A stretch of 64,000 nt of DNA from positions 10,309,501 through 10,373,500 of the forward strand of contig CM075202.1 of the NCBI GenBank assembly GCA_037577475.1, written 5' to 3'. Position numbers and translations under genes: made by a program. Positions 24,851 to 36,690 of this stretch are shown here, piece after piece (position 1 is the first letter of the stretch; each line of letters begins with the position of its first letter). This stretch comes from Chaunax sp. Z400. Its lineage: Eukaryota; Chordata; Actinopteri; Lophiiformes; Chaunacidae. The notes under the pieces were generated by a model. That model saw nothing but the letters and a program-made list of their open reading frames with translations, searched no databases and was not told the origin of the DNA.

Positions 24851-25307
24851 GTAAATACAAAGCGTTAACTTTAAAAGGTGAAAATATGTCAGTGATTACA
24901 TCTTTTTATTCATCTTTGTACGTCTATCATAACCTGTCATCATAGCTTTGATTTGCATGCAAAGCACATAAAACGTTGATCGTGTATGTCCCCAAAAACG
25001 AAACAATTTCTTATGTATTGCGCTTTTTAATCCACTTCGTCTTACTCCAAAATAAATGACAAACAAAGCTGAATTTAGATCAAGCAGGGGCATGAAGCAA
25101 TAATTGCAGATTGTGCGAGATGGACCCAAGGGCACTGCTGCTTCACACATTCACACACACACAAACACACACACACAGTCAGTCGCCATTCAGCTGCCAT
25201 CACTTTGAACATCCAAAGTGTACCTTTTCTTGAGTAAACAGGCCGATTGTCTGTGCCTCTCTCAACCCCTCGGCAGCTGCTTCTCCTTAAGCCACTGGCT
25301 ATTGCTG

Positions 25308-25338
<31 letters not shown>
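25308..25338. repeat. (TCA)n trinucleotide repeat
   Basis: About ten perfect TCA units. The repeat is translated as Ile or Asp runs in spurious frames on the two strands. Confidence 0.95.
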
Positions 25339-26231
25339 TATAATTATCAGCCTGCTTAAACACAAGACAACAAAGGTAGACACACACACAATAGGCCCCA
25401 GTAGCTTTGAGGAACATATCAAGGCTTAGTGAGAGAAAAGGCAGAGGGTTGACTGTCTTTATTTGAATGGGTGGCCTTTGCCTCATGCAGGGCTTGGCCC
25501 TTTCTTCATCTTTACTCAGTATTGGGTGTTGTGTGCTCAAGGGAAAGGTGTTTGACTGTGGGTGGGAGAGAATATGACAATGGAGCAGGTGCTCCTGAGT
25601 TTACCTTCATACTGTTTGTTAGCTCAGGAGGCAGACAAGCAAACACAAAATGCTCAAGGAAGCGTTCTCTCCTGCACACTTGCACACTCGTCTATCGTCG
25701 GCGTCATCATGTTCTCTTCCTTTTGAAATGTGTATCATGTCACTTGTGTCTGAAAATGACAGAGGCTTTAATATTGGCACAAGCAGATGATGTGTTGAAA
25801 TTGCATAACACACTGCACCCCCCAGTTTAAACTCATTTATTTCATTTAATAAAATGGCAATACACTGATTATACATGTCAAAGTCAATTTAACAGTTACA
25901 GCCTGTGACAGCAGCTGCATAATCTGTGGTTCTGGAGGGAGCCTTCTAAAATCTAAGAAAATGTGATGTATCAAGTTGCTAGGAGTCAACAAATTTAAAA
26001 AAATGCCATCAAATTTCTTTATGGTAAGTTCAGGTCCCATGGATTTTAGAAGTTGATCCATGCTTGCTGCTTAAAGCCAGCCTTTGGTCTACCAGCTGCA
26101 ACAATAAAAAACTTTTACTAATCTATCTCTAAAGGAGTCAGTATGTTTTAATTTAAAAAAATTCAGTAAGAGTTGACATGCATGGAAGATTGATACGACG
26201 CTCATGTGTGCGTCAGTATGAAGCTTCAGCA
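25339..26231. other. Intergenic DNA, no gene seen
   Basis: Ordinary mixed sequence. A 119-codon frame at 25471-25830 has no recognisable motif. Confidence 0.4.
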
Positions 26232-26325
26232 AGCAGGGGCTTAGCTTAGCTTAACACTACGGATGGAAACAGGGGGAAACAAATAGCCTAGCTGTGTCGA
26301 AAGATAAACCTAGCAGTATGTCTTT
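26232..26325 (+). repeat. Foldback-type teleost repeat, partial copy
   Basis: The motif ggcttagcttagcttaacac followed by ggaaacagggggaaacaaat is the signature arm of a common fish repeat. Related pieces lie at 30385-31313, 39950-40043, 53309-53540 and 59580-60115. Only one arm is present here. Confidence 0.55.
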
Positions 26326-26344
26326 TTCTTCACGTTATACCTCA

Positions 26345-26535
26345 TTTATACTGCAATGTTGCCTTTATTTGGATAGGGTAGCCAAGGTGTGACAGGAAAT
26401 GGGGAGAAAAAGTGAGGGGGTAGACATGCAGCAAGGAGGTGTGAGCAGGAATCGAACCCACGGCCAACACGGGAGGACTGCAGCCTCTGTACATGGGACG
26501 CGTGCCTAAACCACTGTGCTATATGTACCCCACAA
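26345..26535 (-). mobile_element. tRNA-derived SINE, minus strand
   Basis: Read on the minus strand, the head contains TAGCACAGTGGTTTAGG, an A-box-like RNA polymerase III element, and GGGTTCGATTCC, a B box, followed by the tail whose plus-strand text includes gacaggaaatggggagaaaa. This head-and-tail arrangement is a frequent percomorph SINE. It is a SINE and not a tRNA gene, because the cloverleaf is degenerate and the body continues about 100 bp further. Confidence 0.7.
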
Positions 26536-26790
26536 AGTGACAGTTTTAGTAACCCTCCAAAGCCTACTTCACACAACTATTGGCCAGGTGTGTGATGGTT
26601 TGAGATTAAGCAGAAATATGGCACCAAAGAACTAGGTTGTCCAAATGCTAGAAGGACAAAGTGTCTAGTTGCTCTGAAAGGCCCAATTAAATGCGGGGTG
26701 AAATGCCTGTTGTTATAGAGAGAGGCAGAACATGATATCATTCAAATAGTTCTTGGAAGTGTCTTTAAGTGTTCATAGTATCCGTGTCCG
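26536..26790. other. Intergenic DNA between repeats
   Basis: Short stretch without a recognisable feature. Confidence 0.4.
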
Positions 26791-26794
26791 AGTC

Positions 26795-27072
26795 ATGCGG
26801 GCAGCAGTCTCAGCAAGCCCAAACCTCCCTCTCCCCAGCAACCTCCTCCAGCTCTTCTGGGGGTACACCAGGATATTCCCCAGGCCAGCCGAGAGATATA
26901 ATCCCTCCAGCGTGTCCTGGGTCTACCCTGGGGTCTCCTCCCAGTGGGACATGCTTGGAATATCTCACCAGGGAGGCGTCCAGGGGGCTTCCTAACAAAA
27001 TGCCCGAACCACCAACCACCTCAGCTGACTCCTCTCGATGTGAAGGAGCGGTGGCTCCACTCTGATCCCCAT
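26795..27072 (-). mobile_element. LINE ORF2 C-terminal fragment (decayed)
   Basis: The minus-strand translation includes PPEELEEVAGEREVWA after a frameshifted but readable upstream part containing LGGDPRVDPGHAG and VVGGSGILLGSPLDASLVRY. The order and spacing match the C-terminal end that fish non-LTR retrotransposon polyproteins carry after the reverse transcriptase (GRRPRGRPRTRW-type region then EELEEVAGEREVW). Frame changes and a stop soon after show a dead copy. Only about 90 codons remain, so the clade is not assigned. Confidence 0.6.
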
Positions 27073-27480
27073 ATTTAAATGATTCCATATAAAGATTAGA
27101 TAGCATATGACAGCTGGCTTTGAGCGTGATCTTTCGGTACAGTTATAAACACTTCAGACATGGTCAGACATCACTTATGAAAGTCCCTTGTCTCTCAACT
27201 TTATGTAAATACAGCACCAAATTATTGGAGTCAAACCAAATAATGGCTGCTATCCCTCACACGGCACACTTTAATAAATCATTATGACTAATTACTGTGA
27301 ACAGTTTCTCCCCCTGCCTTGTTTTTTGCTGTCTTTATGTTCCTCTCCTCCTTGAAAAGGAAGGTGCATCTGGTCGTTTTCTGGCACCCGCAGGAAATTA
27401 GAGCCGAAATTGCAGGAGCAGACACTTCAGAGGCCAAGACTCATGCGGAAGCACAGTCAGAAATTAATTAAAAGAGGGGA
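27073..27480. other. Intergenic DNA, no gene seen
   Basis: Mixed sequence. Positions 27280-27480 are fairly complex and could be regulatory. Confidence 0.3.
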
Positions 27481-27552
27481 TGAGAGAGAGCGGGAGAGTG
27501 AGAGAAAGGGTGGCAAGAGAGAGAGAGAGAGAGTGAGAGAGAGAAAGAGATA
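27481..27552. repeat. (GA)n-rich purine tract
   Basis: Imperfect GA repeats over about 70 bp, with a pure core at about 27518-27532. Confidence 0.85.
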
Positions 27553-27699
27553 GTGATATCGAAGGAAAATATATAAACACAGTTAAAGGATGCCGTGCTA
27601 AAGCAATGTTACAAGTGTTTGTGTGCGTGATGGCTCACACGAGAACGCCAGTTGTCCTCTGTCGACTCTGCCACAGACAGACGAGAGGAACAGTGTGAT

Positions 27700-28060
27700 C
27701 CTGACACAAATCCTTGGTAAGGGTCCTTTTTCCGCCCCCCTCCCTCACCCTTTTCTCTTTGCCATCAGTAAATCCGGGTTTCACCACAACTTAAGCACTT
27801 AGCTGTAATCCCCATGAAGAGGCGATAGCCCTGCGCAAGTCACTTTTCGACCATTAAAGGCATACAATAGGGGCGTGTTAGGGGCTCACTTAAATGGATT
27901 GAGCACAAAGCCTGCACTTGATAAGTTTTTAGCTCGGAAGAATCCGCCATTTACACCCCTCCTTTTGTGCATTCTCTTAGATGTACTTGTCTCAACAGTC
28001 TAAGCCGATTTTATCCCTTTTTTGCATTTGTTTAATTCCTACAACACAGACAGGCTTTAG
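27700..28060. promoter_or_regulatory. Candidate conserved element with clustered NKX2-like sites
   Basis: Repeat-free complex block with CACTTAG (27796-27802), CACTTAA (27887-27893) and CACTTGA (27915-27921). These resemble the CACTTRA core of NK2-class homeodomain sites, three in about 125 bp. Enhancer function is inferred. Confidence 0.35.
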
Positions 28061-29039
28061 AATATGTCCTATTTCTTTCCTTCTCCCTTTTTTCCCAAAC
28101 AAATGTCACAGTGAGCGATTTACAATGGACGATATCTCTTTCCACTTCCTACAAACTAAACACAGGGGATGATGGCCTCTTCTTGATATTTCCAAAGCTC
28201 TGCCTTCAAATTAAGCCACTATTTCTAATCTTTTAACATGGCGCATCAGCTGGGCTGAGGGGATGTATTTTGATATGCTTGTCTGCCTTGGATGAAGCCA
28301 GCGGAGGAAGTGGACTCCAGACCCTTCAGAAAACACTAATACCCGTCATCCTCTGGGGGCATGGAAGAATGCATTCTGATACTGCTTATCAAAGCAAGAA
28401 CACTGAAACACAAGCAGCCAAGAAAAGAGGCCAGGGACAAAACCAGCATTGTCACTGCTCATCATTTGCACACTGGTCATAGAAGAACATTTCAGAAAGA
28501 CAATCCACAGTTGTTGCATGTGAAATCAATTAAGACGAGACTCATGGAAAACCAGGATAGAGGACTCACTGTATGAGTGCCACAAACAAATTCCAACTCT
28601 TTGGGGACTGGGAATTTTGTATATTCAAGGACTTGGGGATAGTTGATTGGAATACATAGAGGTCATTACTCAACATAAGTTATCCAAAGCACGTTTGGAA
28701 GCACTCACACTTGCACATGACATTCCCTGCAATCTAGCAGGACTCAAAACTGGTTTACTGAGTCTAGTAACTGGTAAGAATAACCCAGTTTTTCTATCAA
28801 GTTGTTTAAACGTTTGTACACATGTTGTAAATTAGGTGTGTTAGGTGTGTGCGTGTGTTGTTGTTAACAGTAATCCTTCACTGATCTGTGGAAAAAGTCC
28901 AATCTTGAAAACTATTATGTATTTACTTCATGCTCCTTGCTTGCGTTTACCTTGAGACTCTTTTAAAAGGCCTCTAAAGAAAGTGGTTTTAGTGAGACAG
29001 ACGGTTAAAGCCTGACAAGAGAGGAGAGAGAAAGCGACA
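28061..29039. other. Intergenic DNA, no gene seen
   Basis: Ordinary mixed sequence without a recognised repeat. Frames at 28270-28580 have no family resemblance. Confidence 0.4.
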
Positions 29040-29340
29040 GGGACACTGCTAAGTCGCTGTGAGCCGATCTAATCCAGAGGTTTGAGTGTTTGCCACTGCC
29101 ACCGTGTCTTAAAGCAGATCTCGGTAGGAGGTGGTGAGATGCTCCTCAGGGCTCAGGACTCTAATGGTTTGATTAAGCCCATCCAGCCAGGCCTGTGCTG
29201 CGGAGACTAAACCTCCATTTAAGGACGAGACAAAGGCAGGACCGCTGGGACGGATAAGAGTATTAAATGTGACCGCCAGGCTCACAAACACACAGATGCA
29301 GATTGTACACAATGTAAACACACACAGCCAGTGATGGTGA
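29040..29340. promoter_or_regulatory. Candidate regulatory block
   Basis: A complex, repeat-free 300-bp block with balanced composition, lying between AT-rich flanks. No exon signal. The call rests only on sequence texture. Confidence 0.25.
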
Positions 29341-29607
29341 GGGTATATTTGCACAGCAGTAACAGACCTTTCTGTATATGGTACACATAACTACATTGAT
29401 TACTTTTACTTTATGAGTTATTACATTAAAGTGAGATTACATTTAAAGATATTTAATTCGTGTTGTCATTGACATTGTTTTTAAATGAAATCCAAGACCA
29501 CTGCTTTATTGTGAAAACAATTTAAAAAAAATTTGTGTCCACCTGCCTATAAATTGAGCATATAGGGATTACTATGTGTTTACAGAAGTGATGTCATGAC
29601 TCACGCA

Positions 29608-29610
<3 letters not shown>
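29341..29610. other. AT-rich spacer
   Basis: AT-rich DNA leading into a long AC array. Nothing else was seen. Confidence 0.45.

Positions 29611-29692
<82 letters not shown>
29611..29692. repeat. (AC)n microsatellite
   Basis: Pure AC array of about 82 bp. Confidence 0.97.
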
Positions 29693-29694
<2 letters not shown>

Positions 29695-29828
29695 TGTTAT
29701 CCACTTTCCATATTGTTTAGGAATATGAAGAGTTAAGTCTACTAGACATTATCCCTGACTTTGCTGGCTGGGCTGTAAGGCTACTAAGTAGCAGCTGTCC
29801 ACCTGGCGAAGGAAGACCCTTCTACTGA

Positions 29829-29834
29829 CGCACG

Positions 29835-29906
<72 letters not shown>
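29829..29906. repeat. (AC)n microsatellite with CACG interruptions
   Basis: About 78 bp of CA with several CG-containing units in its first half. Confidence 0.95.
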
Positions 29907-29908
<2 letters not shown>

Positions 29909-29992
29909 TACATGAGCATTGAGATAAACATATATGCCCTCTTGAAGAGAAGCTCAAATTCTTGCTCACACATGCCTGCATGAGCACACGCA

Positions 29993-30029
29993 CTCTCTCT
30001 CTCTCTCTCTCTCTCGCTCTCTCTCTCTC
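29993..30029. repeat. (CT)n microsatellite
   Basis: CT array of about 37 bp with one G interruption. A purine-rich stretch with GA repeats follows at 30080-30140. Confidence 0.93.
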
Positions 30030-30384
30030 CTCAACTTTCATGTAGGAGAGGCCCAGATGGCCAGGGAGGGGAGCAATGCCCAGTGTCAGAGTGAGAAAGA
30101 GAGAAATGGAGAGAGAGAGGGAGAGACAGAGAAATAGGGATGGACTGAAAGGTTTGGAAACAGAGAATAGGGATGCCAGCCAGGTCCAAGTAGAGGAGCG
30201 AAAATAGGAAGATCACAGAGAAAAAAGGGCCATTACTGTTATCAAACACATCCAATCTCTAATCACAGGCCTCCACTGAATTGTCATCTCCACCAGCACT
30301 TCAAACCTCAATCACAACATGAAAATATCTATTCATTTTGGATTCATTATTTGTTTTCTTTCTGAGATTTAGAAATCTGAACCT

Positions 30385-31313
30385 GGAGCCAGAAGGTGAC
30401 TAGCTTAGCTTAGCATAAAGACCAAGCCCATGTCTCATTGTTCAATTCCAATTTCTTTTTTTCTTTTTTTTGTCAGATCAGATTTGGTTATCTTGACGGT
30501 TCACATTCATAATTACAAGTGAGCAGCTTGCTGGGTCAGTTCAAAATTACACCTGCTAACACATTTTTACTGCGGTCAAAAACTGTTTTGCCACACACAA
30601 AGTAAAAGTCGCACCTTCCGACCGATCCACAATGCTGCCATTCAATTAAAAATGTAGCAACATAAACAATCCTCAGATAATTCCACCTATATCTGCATGC
30701 AAACAATATAATTACATTACATTTACATATTTATGTATTTAGGCTCTAACACATAAATATAGACTTTATCCACGATCAGAGGACATGAAATATGTATGTG
30801 CTGATGTGTGTTTTACATTCATCTGTCTTTTTACTTCTGACTGAGCTTTATTTTGTGATATAACCATCGGGGTGTCGCTGCTATAACTTGGAATGAGCTC
30901 TACGGCGGGGTGAAAGTATGCGTAGAAATCCGCACCTTTTTCCGCATAGAAATTCTCTATAAATATCAACGTTTGCCCCCATTTACGCTACTTTCTTGTG
31001 CGCAGCCACCTTTATATATGAGGCCTCTGAACCTGTGTTCATTAATAATATCTGGCAACCTATAGCAAGCGATGCTACAGAGAAGAGTTGGGCAGACAGC
31101 TAAACTGTTACTGCAAAAAGAAACAAATAACTGTGCCTAAAACCACGAATGTTTATATCTCAGGTTCTGTGAGGTTGATATAGTGTAGATAAGTCAGCTT
31201 TAGAGATGTTGGAAGACATGCTTTTCAACTTTGGACAGAGCAAAGCTAACTATTCCCTTCTCTTCCAAACTTATACTAAGCTACGTGACTTATGCCCTGA
31301 CTCCAGCTCCAAA
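30385..31313. mobile_element. Foldback-type repeat, inverted ends around unrelated DNA
   Basis: The left arm at 30385-30430 (tagcttagcttagcataaag) and the right portion at 31197-31313 (ending tactaagctacgtgacttat, ctccagctcc) are inverted relatives of the same repeat. The enclosed DNA includes a different sequence at about 30890-31025 (cgcacctttttccgcatag; cagccacctttatatatgag) that itself resembles a fish DNA element. This suggests nesting, although the two arms could be separate copies. Confidence 0.4.
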
Positions 31314-31382
31314 CTTAATGCAATGTCTTAATGCAAATCTTTTCATCTAACTCAAAAATGTCCCAAAAGGGTTCAACTGCTA

Positions 31383-31402
31383 ATTAATTAATTAATTAAA
31401 TC
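31383..31402. repeat. (AATT)n tetranucleotide repeat
   Basis: About five AATT/TTAA units. Confidence 0.8.
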
Positions 31403-31917
31403 GTATCCATGCAACCAACAGGCACCACAACAATCAGTGGGACAATTAAATACCAGTAATTGTTGAATCTAGTTCAGCCTACTTACTATACGTATAAATA
31501 TTCAGCTGACAAGCACAAACAGAAAAAAAGGGGGGGAAAAACAAGGACAGGCATCTGAGCGGTGAGTTGTTTCTGGGATGTGAAACCCTTCGTCCAGATG
31601 GTGATATTTTTTTAAACTTTAATTCATTTATTTCATGTCACAGTTGTGCTTTGATCACTCCTCTCTAATAATTAATGTGGTTTTGCAGTGCGCTGCTCTT
31701 GAAGTCATTGTTTCAGTCTCCACTGTACCGACGCGAGTTGGCTTTGACACCTGCTTTTCCACATGATGGGGAAAACACCCCACTCTTCTCCTCAGCTCAC
31801 CCTCCTTCCCTCTGTCCGTTCATCTCTCGATTACTTTTTCTCTCTTTCCCTGAGCTTTGAATCACCTCGAAGGGGTCTTACTGGTGATTTCACACATTTG
31901 TGCACATTTTTGCACAC

Positions 31918-31922
<5 letters not shown>
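31403..31922. other. Intergenic DNA, no gene seen
   Basis: Mixed sequence without a recognised feature. Confidence 0.4.

Positions 31923-32001
<79 letters not shown>
31923..32001. repeat. (AC)n microsatellite
   Basis: Pure CA array of about 79 bp. It produces Thr-His and Val-Cys repeat frames in all directions. Confidence 0.97.
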
Positions 32002-32004
<3 letters not shown>

Positions 32005-33584
32005 TTCTGGTGTGTTTCCAGATTGGTTGGGATACAGTGGTTGGCATGTGTCACTCATAAATTATTGATCAGATCCAGCTGCCATCATCTACAGATCACT
32101 TACAGATCACCATTGTCTCTGTCTCACCATCACATAAAAAAAAGAGGAAAAAAACCCAACTTTTGGGTTGCCATATTGTGAAAAATCCCTTTGGGTGTTT
32201 AATTTCCACCGGTGACATGCTTCGTCTTTTTTTAACTCTTTAATTTACGAGGAAGAACTTGGCCTGGCTCCAGGTTGCTGAATTTCCACTTTGATCTCTA
32301 ATTTTGCAGAATTTCAAATACAAAACATTGAAACCTGATGATTAGGCTAAAGATCATTTAATCATTTACCCCCCCCCCCAAAAAATCTGTAGAGAATCTG
32401 GACCACAATCTATTCATTAACAACGAATTAACATTTACAATTGCAGGTTTATTTTATCTTAAGAAGAATCAATAATAGACTGTCATAGTGGAGGAAATAT
32501 GCCCATTAGTGCTTTATCAGTAGTTCATGCAATTACAGACCTATAAAGTGATAATAAATGATTAATTATGAATATATTTAATTACAATATTATAAATCCT
32601 TCATATAGAGCACCTTACTAGAAAGTTTATGTTTATTTATAGTCCACAACCTCATATCACAGAAATTCCAAGTGTTTCAAAGAATAGCTGAAAATGTGTC
32701 CTAACACAAGTATTAAGAATTTACCTTTACTTTACATTTCGTCTGCTTGTTGTATGCAAATTGTTTTATGCACTTGTAACATGAGTGACTGAGGGCGCGA
32801 GAGATAGATGCACTTGTTGGTTGAAGGTTTAGGGGGTAAGACGAGGGGGTCTGAGAGAGACATGCAGGGAGGAGGGAGAGTTTGCCCTCTGTAACACATC
32901 CACTCAACCGTGTCTGTTCTCAACACCCCCCTCTCACTCCTCTTTGACTCTCTTTCTTTTTTTCCAAATGCAAGTCACCGTGAAAAATGTGCTGGTCCAA
33001 TATTTGCTCAGAAGTGGTGCTGGGACAGGCAGATAACCTATCAGTATTTGAGTTTGGCTTCCCATGCCCCAAATAGCCATCCTCCGCCTGTTTAGCTTAT
33101 TGATTGGCTTGGCAAGAAACTAGGTCCTCTCAGCAGTGACCAAGGTCATACAACACACAGACTGTGTGCCACCCATCCACCCCCCTAACACTACCACCAC
33201 CACCCCTTCAACACCCGCCACAGTCTCTTCCTCCTCCTCATTTCTCCCCCTCACGCACATGATGCACACACATGCATGTATAAGCGTACTTGTGCGGATG
33301 CGTTCATTCTATCAGACATACATGCACAAAGGGAGAGGCATTTACGATGTAATGAAGTCTTATATGTGGGAGCTGTGGAAATGACTTGGAGTTCAGGGGT
33401 GGCTCTGTAAATGGTTGACGAAAGAGATGTGATGCGATGTGATGTGTGATATTTATTATTTGTTGTCAGAATAATTAAGAATATTTACTTTGTTTTGAAA
33501 AATAACAAAAAATCTTTATGCTGAATTTCTGTGAGAAAAAGCTTTAAATGCATGAATTTAGGTACTGTACTCTCTCTATATATG

Positions 33585-33586
<2 letters not shown>
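32002..33586. other. Intergenic DNA, no gene seen
   Basis: AT-rich at 32400-32720. A C10 run is at about 32370. Positions 33160-33250 are C-rich. No exon or known repeat family was seen. Confidence 0.4.

Positions 33587-33641
<55 letters not shown>
33587..33641. repeat. (GT)n microsatellite
   Basis: Pure GT array of about 55 bp, preceded by a short TCTCTCTATATATG stretch. Confidence 0.96.
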
Positions 33642-33645
<4 letters not shown>

Positions 33646-35077
33646 ATGACTCAGGGTCTGCACCAGCGTCCTCCCCTCCTCTGTGGGAATCAATGAGATT
33701 GAATTCTGAAGGTTTTCTCAGGGGCATCAGCCCTGATTGTCAATACTGCTCTGTGTCACAAGTGCATTTTGTACACACACATTGCCCACATATATATGTA
33801 TATACTTGTACACACACACAATTCCAGTTCACTTTCCCAAGCCATACCTCTCCCTTGCCCCTCCTCTTCTCAGTAGACCCCTCATTACATCTCCCGCTTG
33901 TCCAGACTTCGATTTAAACTTGCCCCATTTTCCCCCTTTTTCACATCCTGTTGTTATCTACATGACCTCATCTTCTCTCTACTTTTTTCTACCCAGCTTC
34001 TCCATCTCAGTGCTCTTTCCACTTTTTTATCATGTAGAAATTTTATAATCTAACATTAGTAGCAGCTAATCAGTTATATTTAAAAAGTGATTTATTTGTA
34101 AATAATTTTCTCAGCAAATTTGAGCAAAACTATCAGAAACTGGAATGAAATCTTCAATATGTGGAGCAGAAAAGTTCATTCTTGACCTTGACAACAGAAT
34201 TCTGACTAAAAACATTTGAGTTCATGTGACTGAAGTTCCATGCTTTCGTCACATGATGATGACCTATTTCCATGATAACTGAGCAAACTCCATCTGCCGA
34301 GGAAGACCTGTTGAAAGCTCCAGTAAAAGTGAGTGAGTGGACTTTGAGTTACATAGATACAGCCTTGTTGTTTCCACTGCGTTATTAGAAGTATTGTGCT
34401 CTTTGCTGCTCATGTAGCACCTAAGGACAGATTTCGATACTGTAGGAGGTAAGGAGGTAAGTAAAGAGAGAGAAGGAGGCGAGGAACAGGAAAGGACTTA
34501 ATAACAACAAAGGGACAGAGAAGAGAAACTGTCACGACGATGTGTGATTGATCTGATAACATTTAAAGGCAGCCTTACTGGTCCAGTTTGGTGGCAGACT
34601 CTCTATTCTGTTGTGTCCTGTTCCTGATACGTAGTCAAGTAAATCTCAGACACTGTAGCCTGTGGCTGGTGGATGAGGAGCGGGGCATGTGATTAATGAC
34701 CACTGCTGTGATATTCTGCTATGATCCCTGATATATGCGTCTTACTCTGACGCCCACCTTAGTAAGAGGGGAATCGGCTGATCCCTCTAACACACGAATA
34801 CATAGATACCATTCACACACACAAAATCACTTACTGTTACACTTAAATCTGGCTCTGAGGATTTTGAGTGTCATCCTCTGGGTGGAGTGAAGGCCCTTGG
34901 GCCACAGCTCTGTGTGTGTGTCTGTGTCCGATCTGGTATCCTGCCACACGGAGGGAGCCCTTGGAGCCTGAGGCTTGCCTGGAGGCTACAGCCAGGCCTT
35001 GAAGGACATGAGATACAGACAGCGGAGATGCTGCCTCTCCTGCACCAAGCCAACAGATTTTGACAAGCGCTACTAGC
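33642..35077. other. Intergenic DNA, complex at 34840-35077
   Basis: Positions 33830-34020 are pyrimidine-rich. Positions 34840-35077 are GC-richer and end directly at an A27 tract. No coding frame is supported. Confidence 0.35.

Positions 35078-35104
<27 letters not shown>
35078..35104. repeat. 27-bp A homopolymer
   Basis: Uninterrupted A27 directly after GC-richer sequence ending tactagc. A retrotransposed tail is possible, but no target-site duplication or recognisable source was found. Confidence 0.85.
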
Positions 35105-35108
<4 letters not shown>

Positions 35109-35856
35109 CTCATGTACAAAGTTTCTCTTTTGATTTCATGTTCAGCTTCTATAAATACACACCTTGCAGAAATCATACTGCAGCTTCCTCCACACGTGTC
35201 CCCTATACCCTCCACACACACATAGACACACACTTAAAGTGTTGGCCCCTGCCACCAAACAGCTGTCTGAGATGTGGCAGTGTAGCACAACCATGCTTCA
35301 TCATTGTCCTCTCCCAATCACCTGCATTCCTTCTCCTCCTTCGTCTTCTCCTCTCCATCCCACCATCCATCAGCATTTTCAGACACAGGGCTCTGACAAG
35401 GGCACATCCATCCCATGCTCATACATCACCTTTATAGGGTGCTGGTGTCGGGGTGGCGGGTTGCTGTCCCAAACTCCTTCACAAGTTGGGACACAGCCAA
35501 GTTTCAACTTGTCATTTCCCTTTGTGTCTGAGGAGTGGATCTCTTTGTTTAGTGACACCCTGGTGAATCCCGTGGGGCAGTTGTATATACCCCTCTCACC
35601 CCAGCCAGAGAATATAACAGTCCTAAAATGACACTGACAGAACATACAGATTTGTGACTTACTACTTTGACAGATTCAGAGCAAAAAGATCAAACTTCAA
35701 GGAAAGAGAAAGTTTAGTCTGTAACATCACAGTCTTATTTTACCTAGAGTCCCTGTGCTTAGGGGAAGGCAGTACAGATTTGATTGGCTGAGAAGCATCA
35801 TATTTCATGTTTCAAGAATCATCTGATAATATTGACTAATTCCGAATAATTTTTTT
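35105..35856. other. Intergenic DNA, no gene seen
   Basis: Overlapping plus-strand frames at 35060-35631 cross the poly-A tract and C-rich DNA and show no family resemblance. Confidence 0.4.
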
Positions 35857-35890
35857 TTTGTTGGTTATTGGCTATTGGTTATTGGTCCAA
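35857..35890. repeat. Short 7-bp tandem repeat carrying inverted CCAAT boxes
   Basis: ATTGG occurs at 35867-35871, 35874-35878 and 35881-35885, exactly 7 bp apart, preceded by a related TTGG. Each unit is an inverted CCAAT pentamer. Confidence 0.7.
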
Positions 35891-36300
35891 ACTTAGATCG
35901 GATGGGAAATTACATACTTTAAGTGTGATGTTCCCATTCTTTCATAGCACACAGATACTGTATACATTTGGCTCATCATTCACCTAAAATTACATTTGAC
36001 GCTGTGGAAGCTCCTCGTATGAATAAAAAATTGCTACATGAAATCTAGACAGTAGTTTTGTGATGAGGTCATATTTTTTTTGTTTTAACTTCTATTATTG
36101 CTTGCTGTCGTTTCTGCATTTGCCTTGTTTTTCATTGATTTTATAAATGAATAAACAAAATAAATATTTATAAAGCATTTCAGAATTGTAAAAAAAAAAA
36201 AGTCATGTAAGAACTTTTATTATGATTGTATGGAGAGAGAGAAAAACTGTGAATGTCTCTGATTTGCCTTGTCCCTTCAATCTGATGCATGGCTTTAACT
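35891..36300. other. AT-rich intergenic DNA
   Basis: Contains a run of A near 36190-36201. Nothing else was seen. Confidence 0.45.
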
Positions 36301-36690
36301 TGGTCGGATGACTCCTCCTAAACCTTACTTGCTCCTCCTTCAGTTTTCTCCTCTATCCTGTCCTCTCTATCACTTTCTCCCTCACCCGATTCTTCACTTT
36401 TCACACCTGGTATCTATTCTTGGTTTTTGTTTACTGCTTATGTTCTCCAAAGTCCCGTCTCTTCCCTTACCCCCCTCTCTCCCTGCACCATCTATCACTC
36501 ACTCCCTCCTTCTCACCGCTCCCTCTCCCTGCTACCTTTTCTCTGTCTGTCCTTGCTCTGTTTCTCCTCTGGCTCACCTCTCATTAAGCCCCTGTGCCTA
36601 TTGCCACCATGCCCAGTGTCCACCCACACGTCTCACACCTCTTTCTCTCTCTTTCTCTCTCTTATCGCTGTCCTTTGTCTTTCCAGTTTC
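36301..36690. repeat. Pyrimidine-rich tract
   Basis: A plus strand very rich in C and T for nearly 400 bp, with a CTTTCTCTCT repeat at about 36640-36662. The two long plus-strand frames here (Ser/Leu/Pro-rich) are products of this composition. Confidence 0.65.

Noticed and set aside
26430..26530. Possible tRNA gene on the minus strand
   Set aside because: A and B boxes are present but the cloverleaf is degenerate and the sequence continues into a SINE body. The same reasoning applies at 53130-53205.
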